In this document: piece after piece, positions 25,669 to 39,700 of the stretch | How positions within the stretch are numbered: position 1 is the stretch's first letter | How the letters are laid out: every line of letters begins with the position of its first letter | Notes under the pieces: model-generated | The model's input: only the letters and a program-made list of their open reading frames with translations | The model's database searches: none | Told to the model about the DNA's origin: nothing | Source: Zonotrichia leucophrys gambelii | Lineage: Eukaryota; Chordata; Aves; Passeriformes; Passerellidae | Direction of reading: 5' to 3' | Length of the DNA: 64,000 nucleotides | Assembly (NCBI RefSeq): GCF_028769735.1 | Contig: NC_088171.1 | Span: forward strand, 69,581,216-69,645,215 | Translations under genes and position numbers: made by a program

Positions 25669-27284
25669 AATCTGCTCCAAAACCACTTATTGCCTTCATT
25701 GTAATAACGTATGTGAAAGTGTGTTGTTCCAGACATCAAAGTCAATGCATCCTGGACTTCCATCTGTATGGTGTAAGGTTAGTACAGGTTCCAAAGAGCT
25801 GCTCCAGCAATCCAGCAGGGCACCACACCCCAGGGAGATTCTGCAGGGTTTCAGTCTGGCTCCCTGCCAACTGCTTTTTGGGGTTCACAAGCATTTCCAT
25901 GGACTTTTATGGACCAGCTCTGACACTGGACTTCAGTGCTCAGGAGTATGTAAGGAAGTGGCTGTGGCACAAGCAAACAGATCACTGGAGCTGCCAGGCA
26001 GGTCACCTGTGCACGCAGCTGGGAGGTGTTGGCAAGTACCACTGGCATGGGTATTTGCCTATGCAAATGCAGACACTCTGTGGGGTTCATCTAAACACAG
26101 CTCTAGCACTGTGTCAAGCCCTAGAGAAGCTGTACAGGTGGCTATTCCTTTCCAACCACTGACGGAGCACCTATGTCTTCACTTAGTATAACTAAACACA
26201 ACAAGAAAAAAAGCCCATAAAAACTAATAAAAAATGTGAGTCTGCATAAAATTTCCTAATCTGTTTCTTCCCAAGCTCAACTCTGGTAGGTATCTACACA
26301 TCAGTCACAAGCCAGAATGGGCTACATTGTGAAAGACATGCATGCTTTCCATACATTGCATTGCTACATACAGAAAACAAGCTTTGTGCCCTGACTGCTA
26401 GAGTCCAGAAAGCAACATTTTCTTTTTCCTAAAAGATCATAAAACTCAAGGAAAGGTATCCTCTTTCATAATGTGGGGAACAAAACATTTCAGCAAGTTT
26501 CTGAATTAGGAAGCCAAAGGGAAGATGGGGGAAAAAGTGCATGATCGTTGCCCCAATTTCCTGAGTTATATTTCCTCAGTCAGTTTCATTTTTTTGTTTT
26601 GTTGTTGGTTTAGGTAGAAGGGGAGATCAATTTAAATTCACAATTATATTTTTTCCTGAAAATATTCTAATGAGTCATTTTAACCAGATGAAATTTCCCA
26701 AAACATTCTTCAAGTAAGAAGTGTAAAAGTTGCGCTAGTTTAGACAAACAAGAGCTTGTCTGTCCCCCAGAGAAGAGGCTGTCCCAGTTTGTCATCCCAA
26801 GGAAAAGACAATTTTTTGAAGAAATTCCAGTCCAAATTACAAATTATACGAGTCCTGTGCTTTTTCAATGTCCATCTCAGTAGACTGCATCTAGGTGGAG
26901 ATTAACTACTGACCTAAAGAGCTTGTCCCTGTAGGAAACTACACCAAAAACTACACATGTAAACCTCACTTCAGCCTATTAATACAATCTGAGATATTTC
27001 ATTGGATAAATTAAATAAATTACTGTCATTATCATTTTGCCTGAAACCTTCTTCTAAAAACAAAATGAAATTACAGAATAAAACACATCCAATTACATTT
27101 TTTTTCACTCCTAATCTGTCTCTCCATGACTAAGCTAACACATGCCTACAAAGTTTAGCCTTGGGCTCTGTTGTACAGTCACCTCTTCTGTGTTTCAACT
27201 TGCTGAGAACTTTTTTAAACTGGAAAAAATATTGAGCTAGAAGAAGAAGTTACTAGGGTTACTGTTTCTTGACTACTGTTGATA
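25667..27284. other. Unique sequence, moderately GC-rich first part
   Basis: The first 500 bases (to about 26190) are more GC-balanced and hold long chance frames in two plus-strand registers (25595-26191 and 25713-26162). These have no conserved domain and depend on the TA repeat or on the lower stop density. The rest is AT-rich with nothing recognised. Confidence 0.5.
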
Positions 27285-27362
27285 TGAAAAGAAGATTTAG
27301 ATATTTGTTAGGGTAAAACTATTCAGAGAAACAGACAGAAGAAGCTGTGGATCTGATCTAAT
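27285..27362 (+). mobile_element. Possible decayed CR1 3' UTR scrap
   Basis: GAAGATTTAGATATTTGTTAGG followed some 45 bases later by AAGAAGCTGTGGATCTGATC resembles the CR1 3' UTR order (gatttagat...ttagg...gaagctgtggatg) with the middle lost. No 3' tail follows. It could equally be chance. A TATA-like TATATAAG lies just beyond, at 27376-27383. Confidence 0.28.
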
Positions 27363-30300
27363 CTTGTCCTTTGGCTATATAAGAGCATGTTAGACTTTAT
27401 TACTGATGTACTGAAATTACCCTCAGTGGCACAGGGGTAGCAAATAATCCCAACCAAAGTGTAAAGGAAAGGTGAGCCAGGCATGCCAGAAACAATTGCT
27501 AGTAGGACTGCAATTAGAATAAAACACTTCCCTCAGAAAACAGATATGTCAAAAAATCTAGCTGATGGTCAGCACCAGAAATGATTTTTCAAAAGTCAGA
27601 ACTACAAAAGTACTTCTGGGTGTCCATGGCCTTCACATCATTTTTTTCCATTTCAGCCTCTTTTTTTTTTTTGCGCTCCTTTCTCTTATGTCCTTTAATT
27701 CCTTTTAGTCTCCTGCTCCTTCCTAGACTTTGGCCTAACATGTACTGTTCCCTGACCTGAATTCCTAGATAGACTCTTTCTTTTTGTTTGTTCTTTATTT
27801 TCCATGCCTTGACCATTTTTTTTTTCTTTAAGAAAATTAACAATTCTGGTTATTTATGAACCCTGGAGAATAGATATATTGAAATTGTGGTTGGGTAGTA
27901 TCTGAAGCTTCATTAGCAGGATACTGCTCTGAAGACCAAAAACTCTATATCCTTCCAGTACTAATTAATTTTTTTGTGGCTATTTGCAAAATTTTCTGAT
28001 AAAAAGCAGAAATAGTTAGATTGCATGGTCAAAATTATTAAATTACACAAACCAGGTGCCTCACCTCATGACAGGTGGCTATAAAGTGGTGTTCTCAGCA
28101 AAAACTCCATGTCAAGGGTTCACTAAAATTATACACTGACCATTGCTTTTGAATGCTTTCCAATTATCTGTGATAGGCTGGGACTCCCTCTCATAAATTG
28201 ACTGGCCTGGTGGATTGAAGCTAGAAATGCAAAAGCTTTCCTGTACAGACCCAAAGTCAGTCTTTAGCATCACTGAGTACTATAAAACAGCAGCTTGCCA
28301 AAGTGTCTTTGATCCAGGAGTTTAGGTTAAACCGTAGTGAAGGGATTTATATAATGTTAAGGAACACACAGCAGAAGAAGACCAAAGCCAGTCTGGATTG
28401 GGATATTTTATCTTTACCAGAATCAAGTGATGGAATTTTAATCCTCTTCAGGAGCCAAAAACACAGCCCTGAACCACTTCTGCCACTCATAGTTGGCAAC
28501 TTTAATGTGTTTTTATCTTCAGTTCCCAGAGAGAAGCATCTCACATCCATTCCCATCAATACATACACTGAAACTTTTGAATTATGGGTCCTTAAACAAC
28601 ACAGTGAACCATTAAAAATTGTGAACCAGACTAATACACTTGACTGAATCAGGAATTATTAATCTGCAATTCTTGGGAGTTTTATTTCTTTCTACTAACT
28701 AGTTGCAGCCTTTTCTGACCAGTGCTGGGTATTTTTTTCTCCCTTTGAAGAAGCTCCTTTAGCAGTGCTACAACAAACTTCTCCCATTTTTCACATCTTC
28801 CATAGTTTTTAGCTAACCCTGTGCTGGCTGCTGCTTCTTGTGCTGTTTCACTAGACCCAAATATTTGGAGTTTTGGGCATGGTGCTTATGGTGCCTTTTG
28901 TTAGTACAGAACAGCGAATCACACAGCAATGGAAATCAGACAAAAGCAAAGGTGCTTTTCTAGAGTGCTTCATTCTGACTTTACCATAGATGCTGATACC
29001 CATGAGCATTCATCCCTTTAACAGCAGGAATAGGAAACCCCTCTGCACCTGTATTTGACACAAACTATTGCAAATATCACACTGTAGAAAAGACTACGAA
29101 TAGCCTGGGCCAATGCCGGTTTTGTAGTCACCTTGTGCAGGCCATATCCACCACGGGTGTGGTGTGTGGTTGGTTAACGCTACTGTGCCTTGCAAAAGCT
29201 GAAAGTTAAGAAACCCTGCCCCTGAGAACATGCTTTAAGCTAAAAGGACAGCGCAAATGTACAAGCCAGATCTGTTACAAAGGAAAAATTGTTACAGCTG
29301 GCTCTTTAGCAGCACAGAAGAACATAAATGTTCCAAAGGACACGATGCAGGTCGAGCTCACAGTTGTGCATCCCTCCCCTCTGCAGCAGGGATACTGGCT
29401 GCTGTGGGCAAGCAAGGGGGCCTCTGCTACTCATGGAAGCTGTTGCATTTTTGACAGGAGGACACAAGCTGTTTACATACATCCTGCAGGAAAAGAAGGG
29501 TTTGCAGGCCAGAGAAACCACCAAACAACTAACAACATGCAACAACTAACAGCTGATCAACAAGAAACAACTAACCATGCTTTGCCTGGAATAGCGCCCG
29601 TCTCCAGTCCATGCATCCACGTGTAGAAAACCAACAAATGCCAACACCTCAAGGAAAGAGTCAAGTGGTGTTTTTACAGAGGATTAGGAATGATGACCAA
29701 GCAGTCCATAGGACTTTGGAAATATTTGCACATGCTCAGGACCACTCCACAGAGGAAAGAAAGCACATATTCATCTTTTATCATGTGTGGCTTCAGTGGA
29801 AATTCTCCTGGTTTTGTCAATCACAGCTCCATCATGAATAAGGGAGAGGATGGATGTGCCAAATATTATGGTCACATTCCTAGTTGTCTTGCTAGCTCTA
29901 GCCAATACAGAATGATATTAAGATGTCTGTATTTAAGTATATGTGGACTGAACAAACATGCAAAGTGGTGGTAACAAGGGCTGACAAAATATCTTGACTC
30001 CAGTTCAGTCTATCAGCCCTCCCTCTGTATTTGGCTCTCTGTGTGGCTACTTCTTACTAAAACTGTTCTGGAGAGCAAGATCTTCCTTTATTTTTGGAAA
30101 ATAGTTTCATAATAATATTTCAGCAATTAAGGACAGCATGCAGTTAATAACTGGAGAAGGTATTTTAATTTATTAAATATTTTTCAATGAATAGATGTCT
30201 TTTAGACAAAAAGATGGGTTTTAAAAGTCACTGCACATTGAAGTGACTGCACATTTGAAGTTCTGCTGGGCAACTGATTCCATAACCCTCAGTCATAATT

Positions 30301-30691
30301 AACCTACAATCAGGGTAAGACAATTCAACTAACCTACCACAGTGGATCTTAGAAATTACCAGAAATATAGAGCAAAAAACTAACGGTGGCTAGTAATGGC
30401 AAATCAGCACTAAAAAAAAAAAAAAAATCATTAATAGGAAACAACTACAGCTTTGTTCTTTGACATTTAGATATTTAGCTTTTACTAAGCAGAACATATT
30501 GGAAAGGACACTTGGGCTCACCATGAGCTTAGAAGTAGGAGCCAGACCTCGGAATTTTGCCAGTGGGATTCAAAAACCAAAAGCAGCAACAGGCAGAAAC
30601 CAAGAATTTCAACTCCTTTGCCCTCAATGTTCCTTCCTTGTTTAATTTTTCTATCCAGAAAAGCAAATAAACAAATAATAATTTAAAAGCT
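27363..30691. other. Unique non-coding sequence
   Basis: Contains a T-rich run at about 27660-27673, a 114-codon frame without recognisable product (28303-28647 plus, discussed in findings), three copies of AACAACTAAC at 29524-29575, a 16-base tandem duplication of TCACTGCACATTGAAG type at about 30228-30260, and A15 at 30413-30427. The patch at 29100-29620 is somewhat GC-richer. No gene or identified transposon. Confidence 0.5.
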
Positions 30692-30712
30692 CAAACAAAC
30701 AAACAAACAAAC
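30692..30712 (+). repeat. (CAAA)n microsatellite
   Basis: About five units of the tetranucleotide CAAA, preceded by related CAAATAAACAAATAAT sequence (30664-30681) and followed by CCCAAACCC. It is an ordinary simple repeat. Confidence 0.9.
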
Positions 30713-30713
30713 C

Positions 30714-33700
30714 CAAACCCAGCCACAATGTTCTGCAGGTGACCTTTGTGTGCTGTTTGCAATGTAGGAGGAGGCTGGAGGGAGGGGGAAGAGAAGCAGT
30801 AACTTTCATGTGCCTTTTTGTGGTAACCATCTATGTTAACCCCACTGTGAGTGCTGTAATGCCTATTCCACCTTCACACTGTGCAAGATGTCTGGAGTCC
30901 TTTGAAACAGAGATTAGTCACTTGCACCTCAAGGTCACTATGATGTTAATTGTATCTAGCTGCATTTAAACATTGAAACTTCTTTTTCATGCAAAGGACG
31001 ATCAGCAAAATGACTCTTTGCATCCTGACTCACAAGGGAGAGCCACTTTCTGAATCAGTACTACCACCTTTGGGCAATACCTGACTCTTCTTGGCAAGTG
31101 CTGCTTCTCTATAATTAATTGAGTGCCCCAACACCAAACATTCTGAGAAGGAAGGATCACATCAGTGAGGAACGATGAATTTAAAAAAGCAAGAAACAGC
31201 AAAAGTAAAAATAAAAAAAATCATAGTTTATAATAAACACACATTAAAATAACTTTTCTGGTCATTTGAGAATAGTGGGTCTGAACAATTTCAAATTATG
31301 AAAGCAGAGAATGGGAACAAGAAATGTTCCAAAATTACATAAGAATCTGGCCAGTTTACCTGTGCTCTGCTTCTTCTAAAGATGAACATGTGGAACTTTC
31401 CATCAAAGAGGAGGCAGAAATTTCCTTTATTTTTCCTCTTTTGGTTCTCTCCCTTATATCCTGCTGTTTTAAGGAAACATCACCCTTTCAAGTTTTATGA
31501 AATACCTGGTATTAGTCCTCCAGTTGGGAATGGATAGGATTTTCATAGAATTTCAGCTGTCAAAATACTTGATTACTACAACACATAACTGTTGAAAGAA
31601 GGCAGATGGAAAGTGTAGAAGTTTCCAGCTTAAACACTGAGCAAATAAACCTCACCAAAACTGGCTCAAATTGATTTCCATTTTTGTTATAACAACCCAT
31701 GTTTCTTCCATTTTACATATCAATTTCAACTTTCCAATTGGAAAACTTCAAAAGAAAAAATATTTTATGGAAATACTTATTTATCAGTAATTCCCAATTA
31801 TAAAAAAAGAGATAAAAACTTAGCACATGATTACAACATCAATTGTCACAAAGTGATGAATCTTGTGATAAAGGTAAATAGAATCCTAAATTCTGTTTAA
31901 ACACCATACTACCAATGAAATCTACAGGTATGAAGCCCTTTCTTGGCTAAGTACTGCAGGGCAGTGATTTTTAATTTAAAACTAGATTTATTTATTTTTT
32001 TTTTTTTTTAGGTTGGAATAATTACCTGTCTTGCAAGGTTCTAGTTTTGATAATTGGCTTGTGATCATCACTGGCACAAGTTTCTCAGGGGATTGAAATT
32101 TCAGCAATATTTTTCTGAGAATTTATACAAATATCTGATAGGCTGGCAAGACTTGGTAAGAAGAAGCCAAAGGATGCACGATAGCCTAGAAATGCAACAT
32201 GATTCATAAATGAAGGAGCAGCAAGAAAGAGAATGAAAAACTCCCTTTATCTAATGAGAGGCACCACTACACCCACTTGTTTTCTCCCTGCTTTCTCCCA
32301 GCTTTTCACTCTGATCCTAAAAACAAGCAAACACCACCCCTTTCATCTTCTGTTACAGACTTTTTCATGGTCCTAAATATTTTAATATATACATAAATAC
32401 AGAAAGAAAACCAAAATTTTTTCCATTTTGCTAGCAGAATCCATATGCTCTGTTTCCATATTTGTTTCTTTGCACCTTTTTCTGCGTGATCTACTTTTCT
32501 CCAATATGCAGGTTTACATACAATCATGTATTTCTTCCTTTAGAAGCTCTCCTATTTGCAGACACTCTTTTTCATCCTTTTTCTGCAACTATCCCTCATA
32601 GTCAAGTTCTGGAATGTTTCTTTCCCTCTGGGCTTGGTATTCATTTATCTCTTCTCAGAGGCAGAAAATACTTCATCATCCCCGAATGCCGGACACTAGG
32701 CACACGTAGATATGAGAACTATGCTGTTTCTCACAGAAAAGCATTCCCAGGCTGCTGACTAAGCCTCATGGTCCTCTGGAACAGAGACTAATGTAGCCAA
32801 TATACTAAAATCATAGTGATTCTCCAGTAGTCCCCCTCTGATTGGAATTATCCTGAAAGACACACTCCCCAAGTTTAAGCAACAGAAGATGGTCCCAAAG
32901 ATGAGAGACAGGGGAATTTCCCCCAGCCCCTGACCCCATTCCATCATTCTGAAGGAACCTTCTTGATACTGCAAATGTTTCATACTTTAATATAACACTT
33001 TTTAAAATAAAGAACCTTCTCTTCAAACTTTGTCTTCCATGAACCCTGAGCAAGAAATTTTTCATAAGAATCAGCTAAGCTTTGCAAGCCCCACTGTAAG
33101 AAATGCACTGCAAGCTCATCTCAGATTTGCAGGGCCAGCTCATGGCCCACAAGCAAAACCAACCTTTGCTTTTCCCTGTCAATTTCCCAAGCTCATTCAT
33201 CGAGGTTGTTTTCATTTTCTTAACAAGACAGAACTGTCAGAGCAGTGAAAAAGCTGTATATATGTATTTTACTTTATTTTAATAACAAACCAAGAAAGAA
33301 AGGGGATAAGAAAATTAGAAATATTTTGTCTGAAGACACCTGAATCTGAAACCAAAAAATTCTGTAGAAACCAGCCATCTCTATTTTAAGGTGATAAGAT
33401 ATTCAGAACGGCAGATTATATGCTTCTCATTTCCCTGTGGCTATTCTTAAACTCTGAAATAAGATTAGATAAAATTTCTTTAAAAAAAAAGAAAAAAGAA
33501 AAAAAATAAAATGCAAAACTAAACCACCCCACTTCATATTCACAGTTTAATCACACATCAACATTAAAACACTCATGTTTTCTAGCCTGTACCTATCACA
33601 TAGGTTAATAACTAATCTCCAGAGGATTGGAACAATGGTTCCTTTTATTTTTAACATGTTTCAGTACCAGTTTCATCAGGGGAGGAATTTCTGGGGAATT

Positions 33701-36700
33701 AACTTTTTAGAGACTCATCCAGAGCAGGGCAGAGGGAGGGAAGGAATGCAGGCTGAAGAAGCTGATTTTGCTTCACTGTCTGGTTCATGGCTTTCACACA
33801 CTGCTGGACGATTATGTGACTATGGAGGATAAACCAGACTCTCCTACAGGTAAATTCACAGCTGGAAATCTCATAAGTTCTATATAAAAAGTAATGCTAA
33901 ACACAACTGGGCTGCAATATGCCTGTCTACTCAATCACAGCAAAAATCAGAGGACACTCCACCCACATGTTGCAGGAGATACTAACTCTGTATAACATGC
34001 TGAACTGCAAGTTTAAATCCAGATATCTGGGGAGAAGTCTGGACAGCTCTTCCAAATTGGCTAACTAGTTTGTTTCAAGAGCAGAGAGATATGTTGGTTT
34101 TCCCCTGGGAAACAATGTTTGGTGACACCCTCCCACACAGAAGCTGTGTGGTAGCCTGACCCACTGCTGGTGACAGAAACTCAGCCCCTATGGTGCAGAA
34201 TTTCAGGAGAGCTCACCAGATGCTTCTGGCAACTGTCTGCCAACTGTGCTGCATATGGACAACCTCATTAAATTCAATTAAGAAACCTTGCAGTTGCAGC
34301 AGGGCAGACACCCAGGCTGGGATCTGAGCAATTGGGATTTGTACTGCATCTACCTTCAGTCAAGGCCAGGATTTTGAGTCAGCACCTTTTATAAGCAGCA
34401 TATGCGCACACCACAGGATGCAAGAGTCCAAGCTATAAATCGTATTCCTTCTTTTTTAGTTCATCTCATGGCTGATGAATGCTACTTTTCCCAAAGAAGT
34501 TACACCTTGCAGGTGTCCTGAATTTGGTGGAAAGCAGAATTGGATGGAAAAGCAAATGTAGCAACAAACCATGGGACCGTTATTCACTGTCTGATGGCAA
34601 GGAATAGCTGCTGTGGAAAGTGCACACCTAGCCACATAATCATTCCACAATTGCTTCTTAATGCAAAGGATAAAGCCTTTCACCTCCTTTCAGCCTTTTC
34701 CCATGGCCAACATTACTGCTCTGTAATAACTCATCTCTGAGTAACAAAGCAAACAGCATTACAAAATAATTTCTGAGGCCAAATATCTGATAAAGATGAT
34801 TAATGCCTCATGAAATGCCCAAGTCATATTTACAATTATTGCAATATTTGAGATGGATAAGAGGAGAGAATTATAGGATTTGCTGTAAGGCTGAATTATC
34901 TACAGGAAGTTCATGTGAAAGTCACGCTACCATCTAACTCGCTGGTACCTGCCAGGCACACTCCTTAAGAGCTGGCTTATTTGCTTTCTGGATTTTAGAA
35001 CTAGAACTGTTAGAGTTTTGAGATAGATTTTTTTTTTAAAGCTACCTTCATAAATATCCTCATTCTTGAGAGAGACTGTATTGGTCTAGAAACTGCTGCA
35101 CAAACACAGGAATCTTTCCCAGTGAACAGATTTCGGGGTATTCTTGAATGGATGCCCAAACCAAAGTTTCACAATGTTTGTTCAAGACAAAGTTTGCCAG
35201 CAAATACAAATGTTCTTTCAAAGAAAAGTGATGTACTACTTCTTCTGAACAACTCACGTGGGTATGTTCTGTAGTTTCCCAGCACGACAAAAATCTAAAT
35301 GTTTGGCACATGATTTTGGGGGAAAGAAGACTGAAAGGTACTATCTTAGAGGGCTTCAACCACGTCACATTATATAGTCCATAAACTGTGAAGACCATTT
35401 TGAATAACTTCCTTTCTTTCCTGTGATGGGATAAAGAAACCCTGTTTATAATCATAGATTGCCTTGGTAACCAGCTAATACACAAATGATAACGTTTGAT
35501 GAAAGAACAATATGAAAGAGATGATTTTACTGTTGGCAGCCACCTACTCCAGAGTTCTCATATTTATTCAAGCAAAATTATAATTATTATTATTACATCA
35601 TTTTGTTAATAATGACTGAACACTTTGTAAGGATTGTTAAAATCTAAATTCACAACTGGAGTTGCTCTGACTGGACATAACTGTTTTGTTTTTGCTTTCG
35701 TGATGCCTTAAGGTTCTCTCTTATAGTCAGTCACTTCTCTGGTGCTAATGAAAAGCCTTGCTGCAAATACTCAAATTTAATTATTATTCTATGACCACTC
35801 CTATACCCCCCAGCCCCAAATTGCACCAACATGAACACCAGTGGCAAACAAGCACAAACAGGGCATTAAAAAGGTCAAAGAAAATTTGTTTTCAACTTTA
35901 AAAAGGTATTTCTGTAAAACTCTTCTCAGCACCTGCTGAGTCCTTATAGCCCATATAATTTTCTGTACTCCTGCAAACTGCTCATTTAACATGTAGAGGC
36001 AAGGAGGAAATATCTGGAAGAGAAAAGCTGGCACTGAGGAGGATCCTTCTCCAGCCATTTGTGTCTGTCATGTCAAACTCCAGGCTGCCCTTGAATTGTC
36101 AAAGTATATTGGGGAAGGAATGTGGACAGACTTTCCCCCCCATTTCCAGAGCAAAGAAGTAGAAACAGGGAAATGCCTTGCAGGCCCAGCTGAGCACAGA
36201 TGGATGCACAGGGAATAGGACTGAGCCACACTCTGTTTTGCCCATTCAGTTTTTATAGCAAGCCACACAGCCATATTTTTCTTAAGGTGTGCTGTTATGT
36301 CCAGTCACTTGCAGATACCACCAAAGAGCCTGGTAGTTTAGTACATCCAGACTTACATCCACAATTTTTTTTACCCACCAGAAGACTCAGTGAGTAACAG
36401 AAACACCCTTATTGAGCCCTTCCTGTGACTGCAAAATCCTGGTGCAGGGGATGGAGCACACCTTGTTCCAAAGGCTGAGGGCAAAGCACACTTGCCTGTG
36501 CTTCTCTGCCCAGTCACCACAAATGCTGTGGCAGGAGACACCAACAGAATTGGCATGGCCTTCCTCTGCTCCTCTGGTCTTCTTCCCCTTGGTTCTCCTT
36601 GAACAAATCCTGCTTCCTCCCTTGTTAGGAAAGAGGGAATCTGGTCTGAAATCAGCTTAGTCACCATCACTGATGCCATTGCACAGTGCTAGCTGAAACA

Positions 36701-39700
36701 AAGAAACCTTTCCTACCCACACCCAATCTGATATTATGCTACCCTGGCCTATAACAATACATTTTTGGACATACTTGTCAAGAGTGACAATTTTGCTAAC
36801 AAACACTATGACAGAGCAAGTACAAAAATCTGCAGTAAACCAGACTTTGGAAACTACAATATTTCTTTTACTTACAAGGAACAAAGAACTTCATGTGTGT
36901 CAGGAATAAATGGAAATCAGCCTCCAGCTTTCACAAATGAATAATCATGTGTAGAAAATGTAGCGTTTTTGTTAAAATAAAGATGTAATTTGCAATTAAC
37001 TAAGAAACAAGGACTATTTCTTCTAGAGCCGATCTAGTGAGGTTTTTAAAACTGGCCTATTCTGATCTCATCTGTTTCCCTATGGGCAAAGAAGCCGATC
37101 TTGAGCTTTCCTGCTGCAGATCAAAGTGATGGCTACAAATGTTACTAAAACAAAGTCTCCCCTACTGTCAGGCAAAACAGGATAAAAAGCAAACAAGAAA
37201 AAAAACTTCTGCACAAGGATATAAGACAAAATGGGAGATTACTTCTGCCATGCTAAGAAAGCTGAACATCTACTAAATCTTGGATTTCAACAAATACAAC
37301 ATTATTATGATAGGAGACTGGTTACCATACATGCGTCAACTCTCTGGGGAATCTGATTTTTATTTTCCTTCCTGTTCAAGGGACAGTTGTTCATATATTT
37401 ATTTGCATTGCCATAACGTGGAGATGCAGGCTGTGATCAGAGGTCCATTGTGTAAGGTGCTGTACACACAGTTTATCAAAACAGCCTCCGCTTCAGAGAC
37501 CCTCCAGTCTAAACAGGGAAATTCTAGAAGTCCCGAGGGGAAACAGAAGCTTGTAAGGTTTCCAAGAGAGAACCAGAAAGTCTTTGGAAAAGCATCTTTG
37601 GGTGGCATTTCAGACTAAACGGAAATTTTGGTGTTCTCATTTCACTGATATATTTCCTTGGGTTTGTGTCATTAGAAATCTAACCTGCATTTTCTCAACA
37701 ATTAGATCAAAACTGTTGCAGATAATAAAACTGAGGCTTGAAGTTTGTGCCCATTGCAAAACCTAACCAGAGTACCTTTCTATCAGAGAATTCATTGCTT
37801 TATGAATTCTCACAATTCCTTCTCAAACATCAAGTACCAGAAATTCGTCATGTACTCCTCATCTGCAAATGTCACAAACTAACTCCTTGTTACTCCACTA
37901 CTTGCTCCATCTTTCTTGAAGATCAAGGGAACTTGGAAAAATACAGAAAGCTTGTCTGCATGAGTGACTGTCACACAGGGGAGAGAGCAATAAAAATTCT
38001 GAAAGCAAGTCCACCGGCGCATTTTCAAAATTAAGGCCTGAAATATCTTGAGAAAGACGCTTTTAAAACAATCTTTTCAAAGAAAATACTTCCCAGATTT
38101 GTTTATGTAAAAGAAAAATATGCAAAACAACAGAAACAGGTGTGTTCCTATACAAATTTTCTTGCATCCATTTAGAGACAAAATTATTAAACATGAGACA
38201 CAATGAAATATCACCCTCTAAGCATAAATATGCACTAGGAAGAGAAGTGTGGGCATTTTGGGCAGGAAAGAACTAAATGGTGGGCAGGAGAAAAGGACTT
38301 TAGGAAGATACGCTTTACACTATTTGAGGGCATATTCCTCCTTCTCTGGTCTAGAAAACAAAGGGATGAAGCAGGGAACACAAAAAACTAAAGGGTAGTG
38401 CCAAGATGCTTACCTTTGTGTTCATACAGAATCACAGCATCATGAAGCCCCTTGTCTTTGAATCTCCTCTCTTTTTCCAGCAACAGCGTGCTCCCTTTGG
38501 TCTCTGAATGGACTTCAGAACTCTCTACGAGTCTGCAAAGAGAGAAATTGATAGACTGGAGAGATCCTTGCTCCTCGGCTGTGTGGTTGGTAGAGCTTTA
38601 TCACTTAAAAATTATTTGTCCTAAAGGGACTCTAGATATGCATTAGACTTCTGTCCTACATCTTGGCAAGAAGTGGAGAAGTTAGAAGGAGTGCTACTTC
38701 TGCTGGGATGTGCTGCAGGACAAGGTGAGAGAGAGGAGAGAATGAAAAACCAGCACATTTCCCACTGGTTATTCGGACCAAGCTGCACCCTCTTAGCCTT
38801 TCTTTGTGGACGTCAGTAAACCATATTTATATTCCTATAGAAATACTGCTGCTAGATCAGAGGACAAAACTCTGACATGGAAATGCACTGAATTATTTGA
38901 ATTTAAGGGAGAAAAAAAGTTACAAAATTCACAAGCAGTAATTAACTGGTAGAAGATATAAATGGTATCCATTTTGCCACTTATATAGCTACGTTCTGAT
39001 CCTATGTTTCAACAGTTGAACACAGTAAAAATACTTCACTAAGGTCAGATTTCAAGTGTTGTTTTTCTTCTAAGCAAATAATGGCATAATCTACTTTGGC
39101 ACTGTTAGTTGTTAACAGCACCATAAAAAATTCTTTTTTTGTACAGCATCTTCTGAGTTACAAAAATGTTAATCCCTGATAGAACTGGAGGACCTAATTT
39201 TGTAAAAAGCAGAACATGCCTAATTTAGTAAAGGAATTTCTGTTCTGAAGCTTTCAAATCTCTTGTTCACCTTCCTGTCAATCACTGAAGCGAATCAACC
39301 TTTTAGTGGGAGCAACGTCATCTAATCTGGAGGGAGAAAAAAGGGTATCAAAAAAACCAGCTCAGCAGTATGGCACTCAGCACTCCCCTTGTGCTGAGTT
39401 CCAGACATGAGATTCTGAATTCCTCAGTTTACAAGTGACCTTAAAAAGTACACAGATGTGAAGAGCAAAGGGAGATGACAGCCCAAAGTATTTGAAAAAA
39501 GCTTCAAGTCAGAGACTCTGCAGTGGGCATGCTGACCTGGCCAACTTCTCCGCTGTCTGCCTCTGGTAGCCTTCCATCTCAAAGTCAGGAGGAGACTGCA
39601 GAGTTGCTGGACAAAATCTGCTAAAGCATTGTCATGGGGGTGCTTTTAAAAATTTTGCTGATAATAAATTCCTAGACAGCAAGTGCTTTACCAAACATGG

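Noticed and set aside
25595..26191. The longest open frame in the window (198 codons, plus strand).
   Set aside because: Its first part is the (TA)n microsatellite read as Tyr-Ile repeats, which has no stops. The remainder lies in a GC-balanced patch with long frames in several registers and has no domain.
30264..30310. Possible minus-strand CR1 3' UTR (GCTGGGCAACTGATTCCATA).
   Set aside because: It is a single short resemblance without the neighbouring landmarks or the terminal tail.
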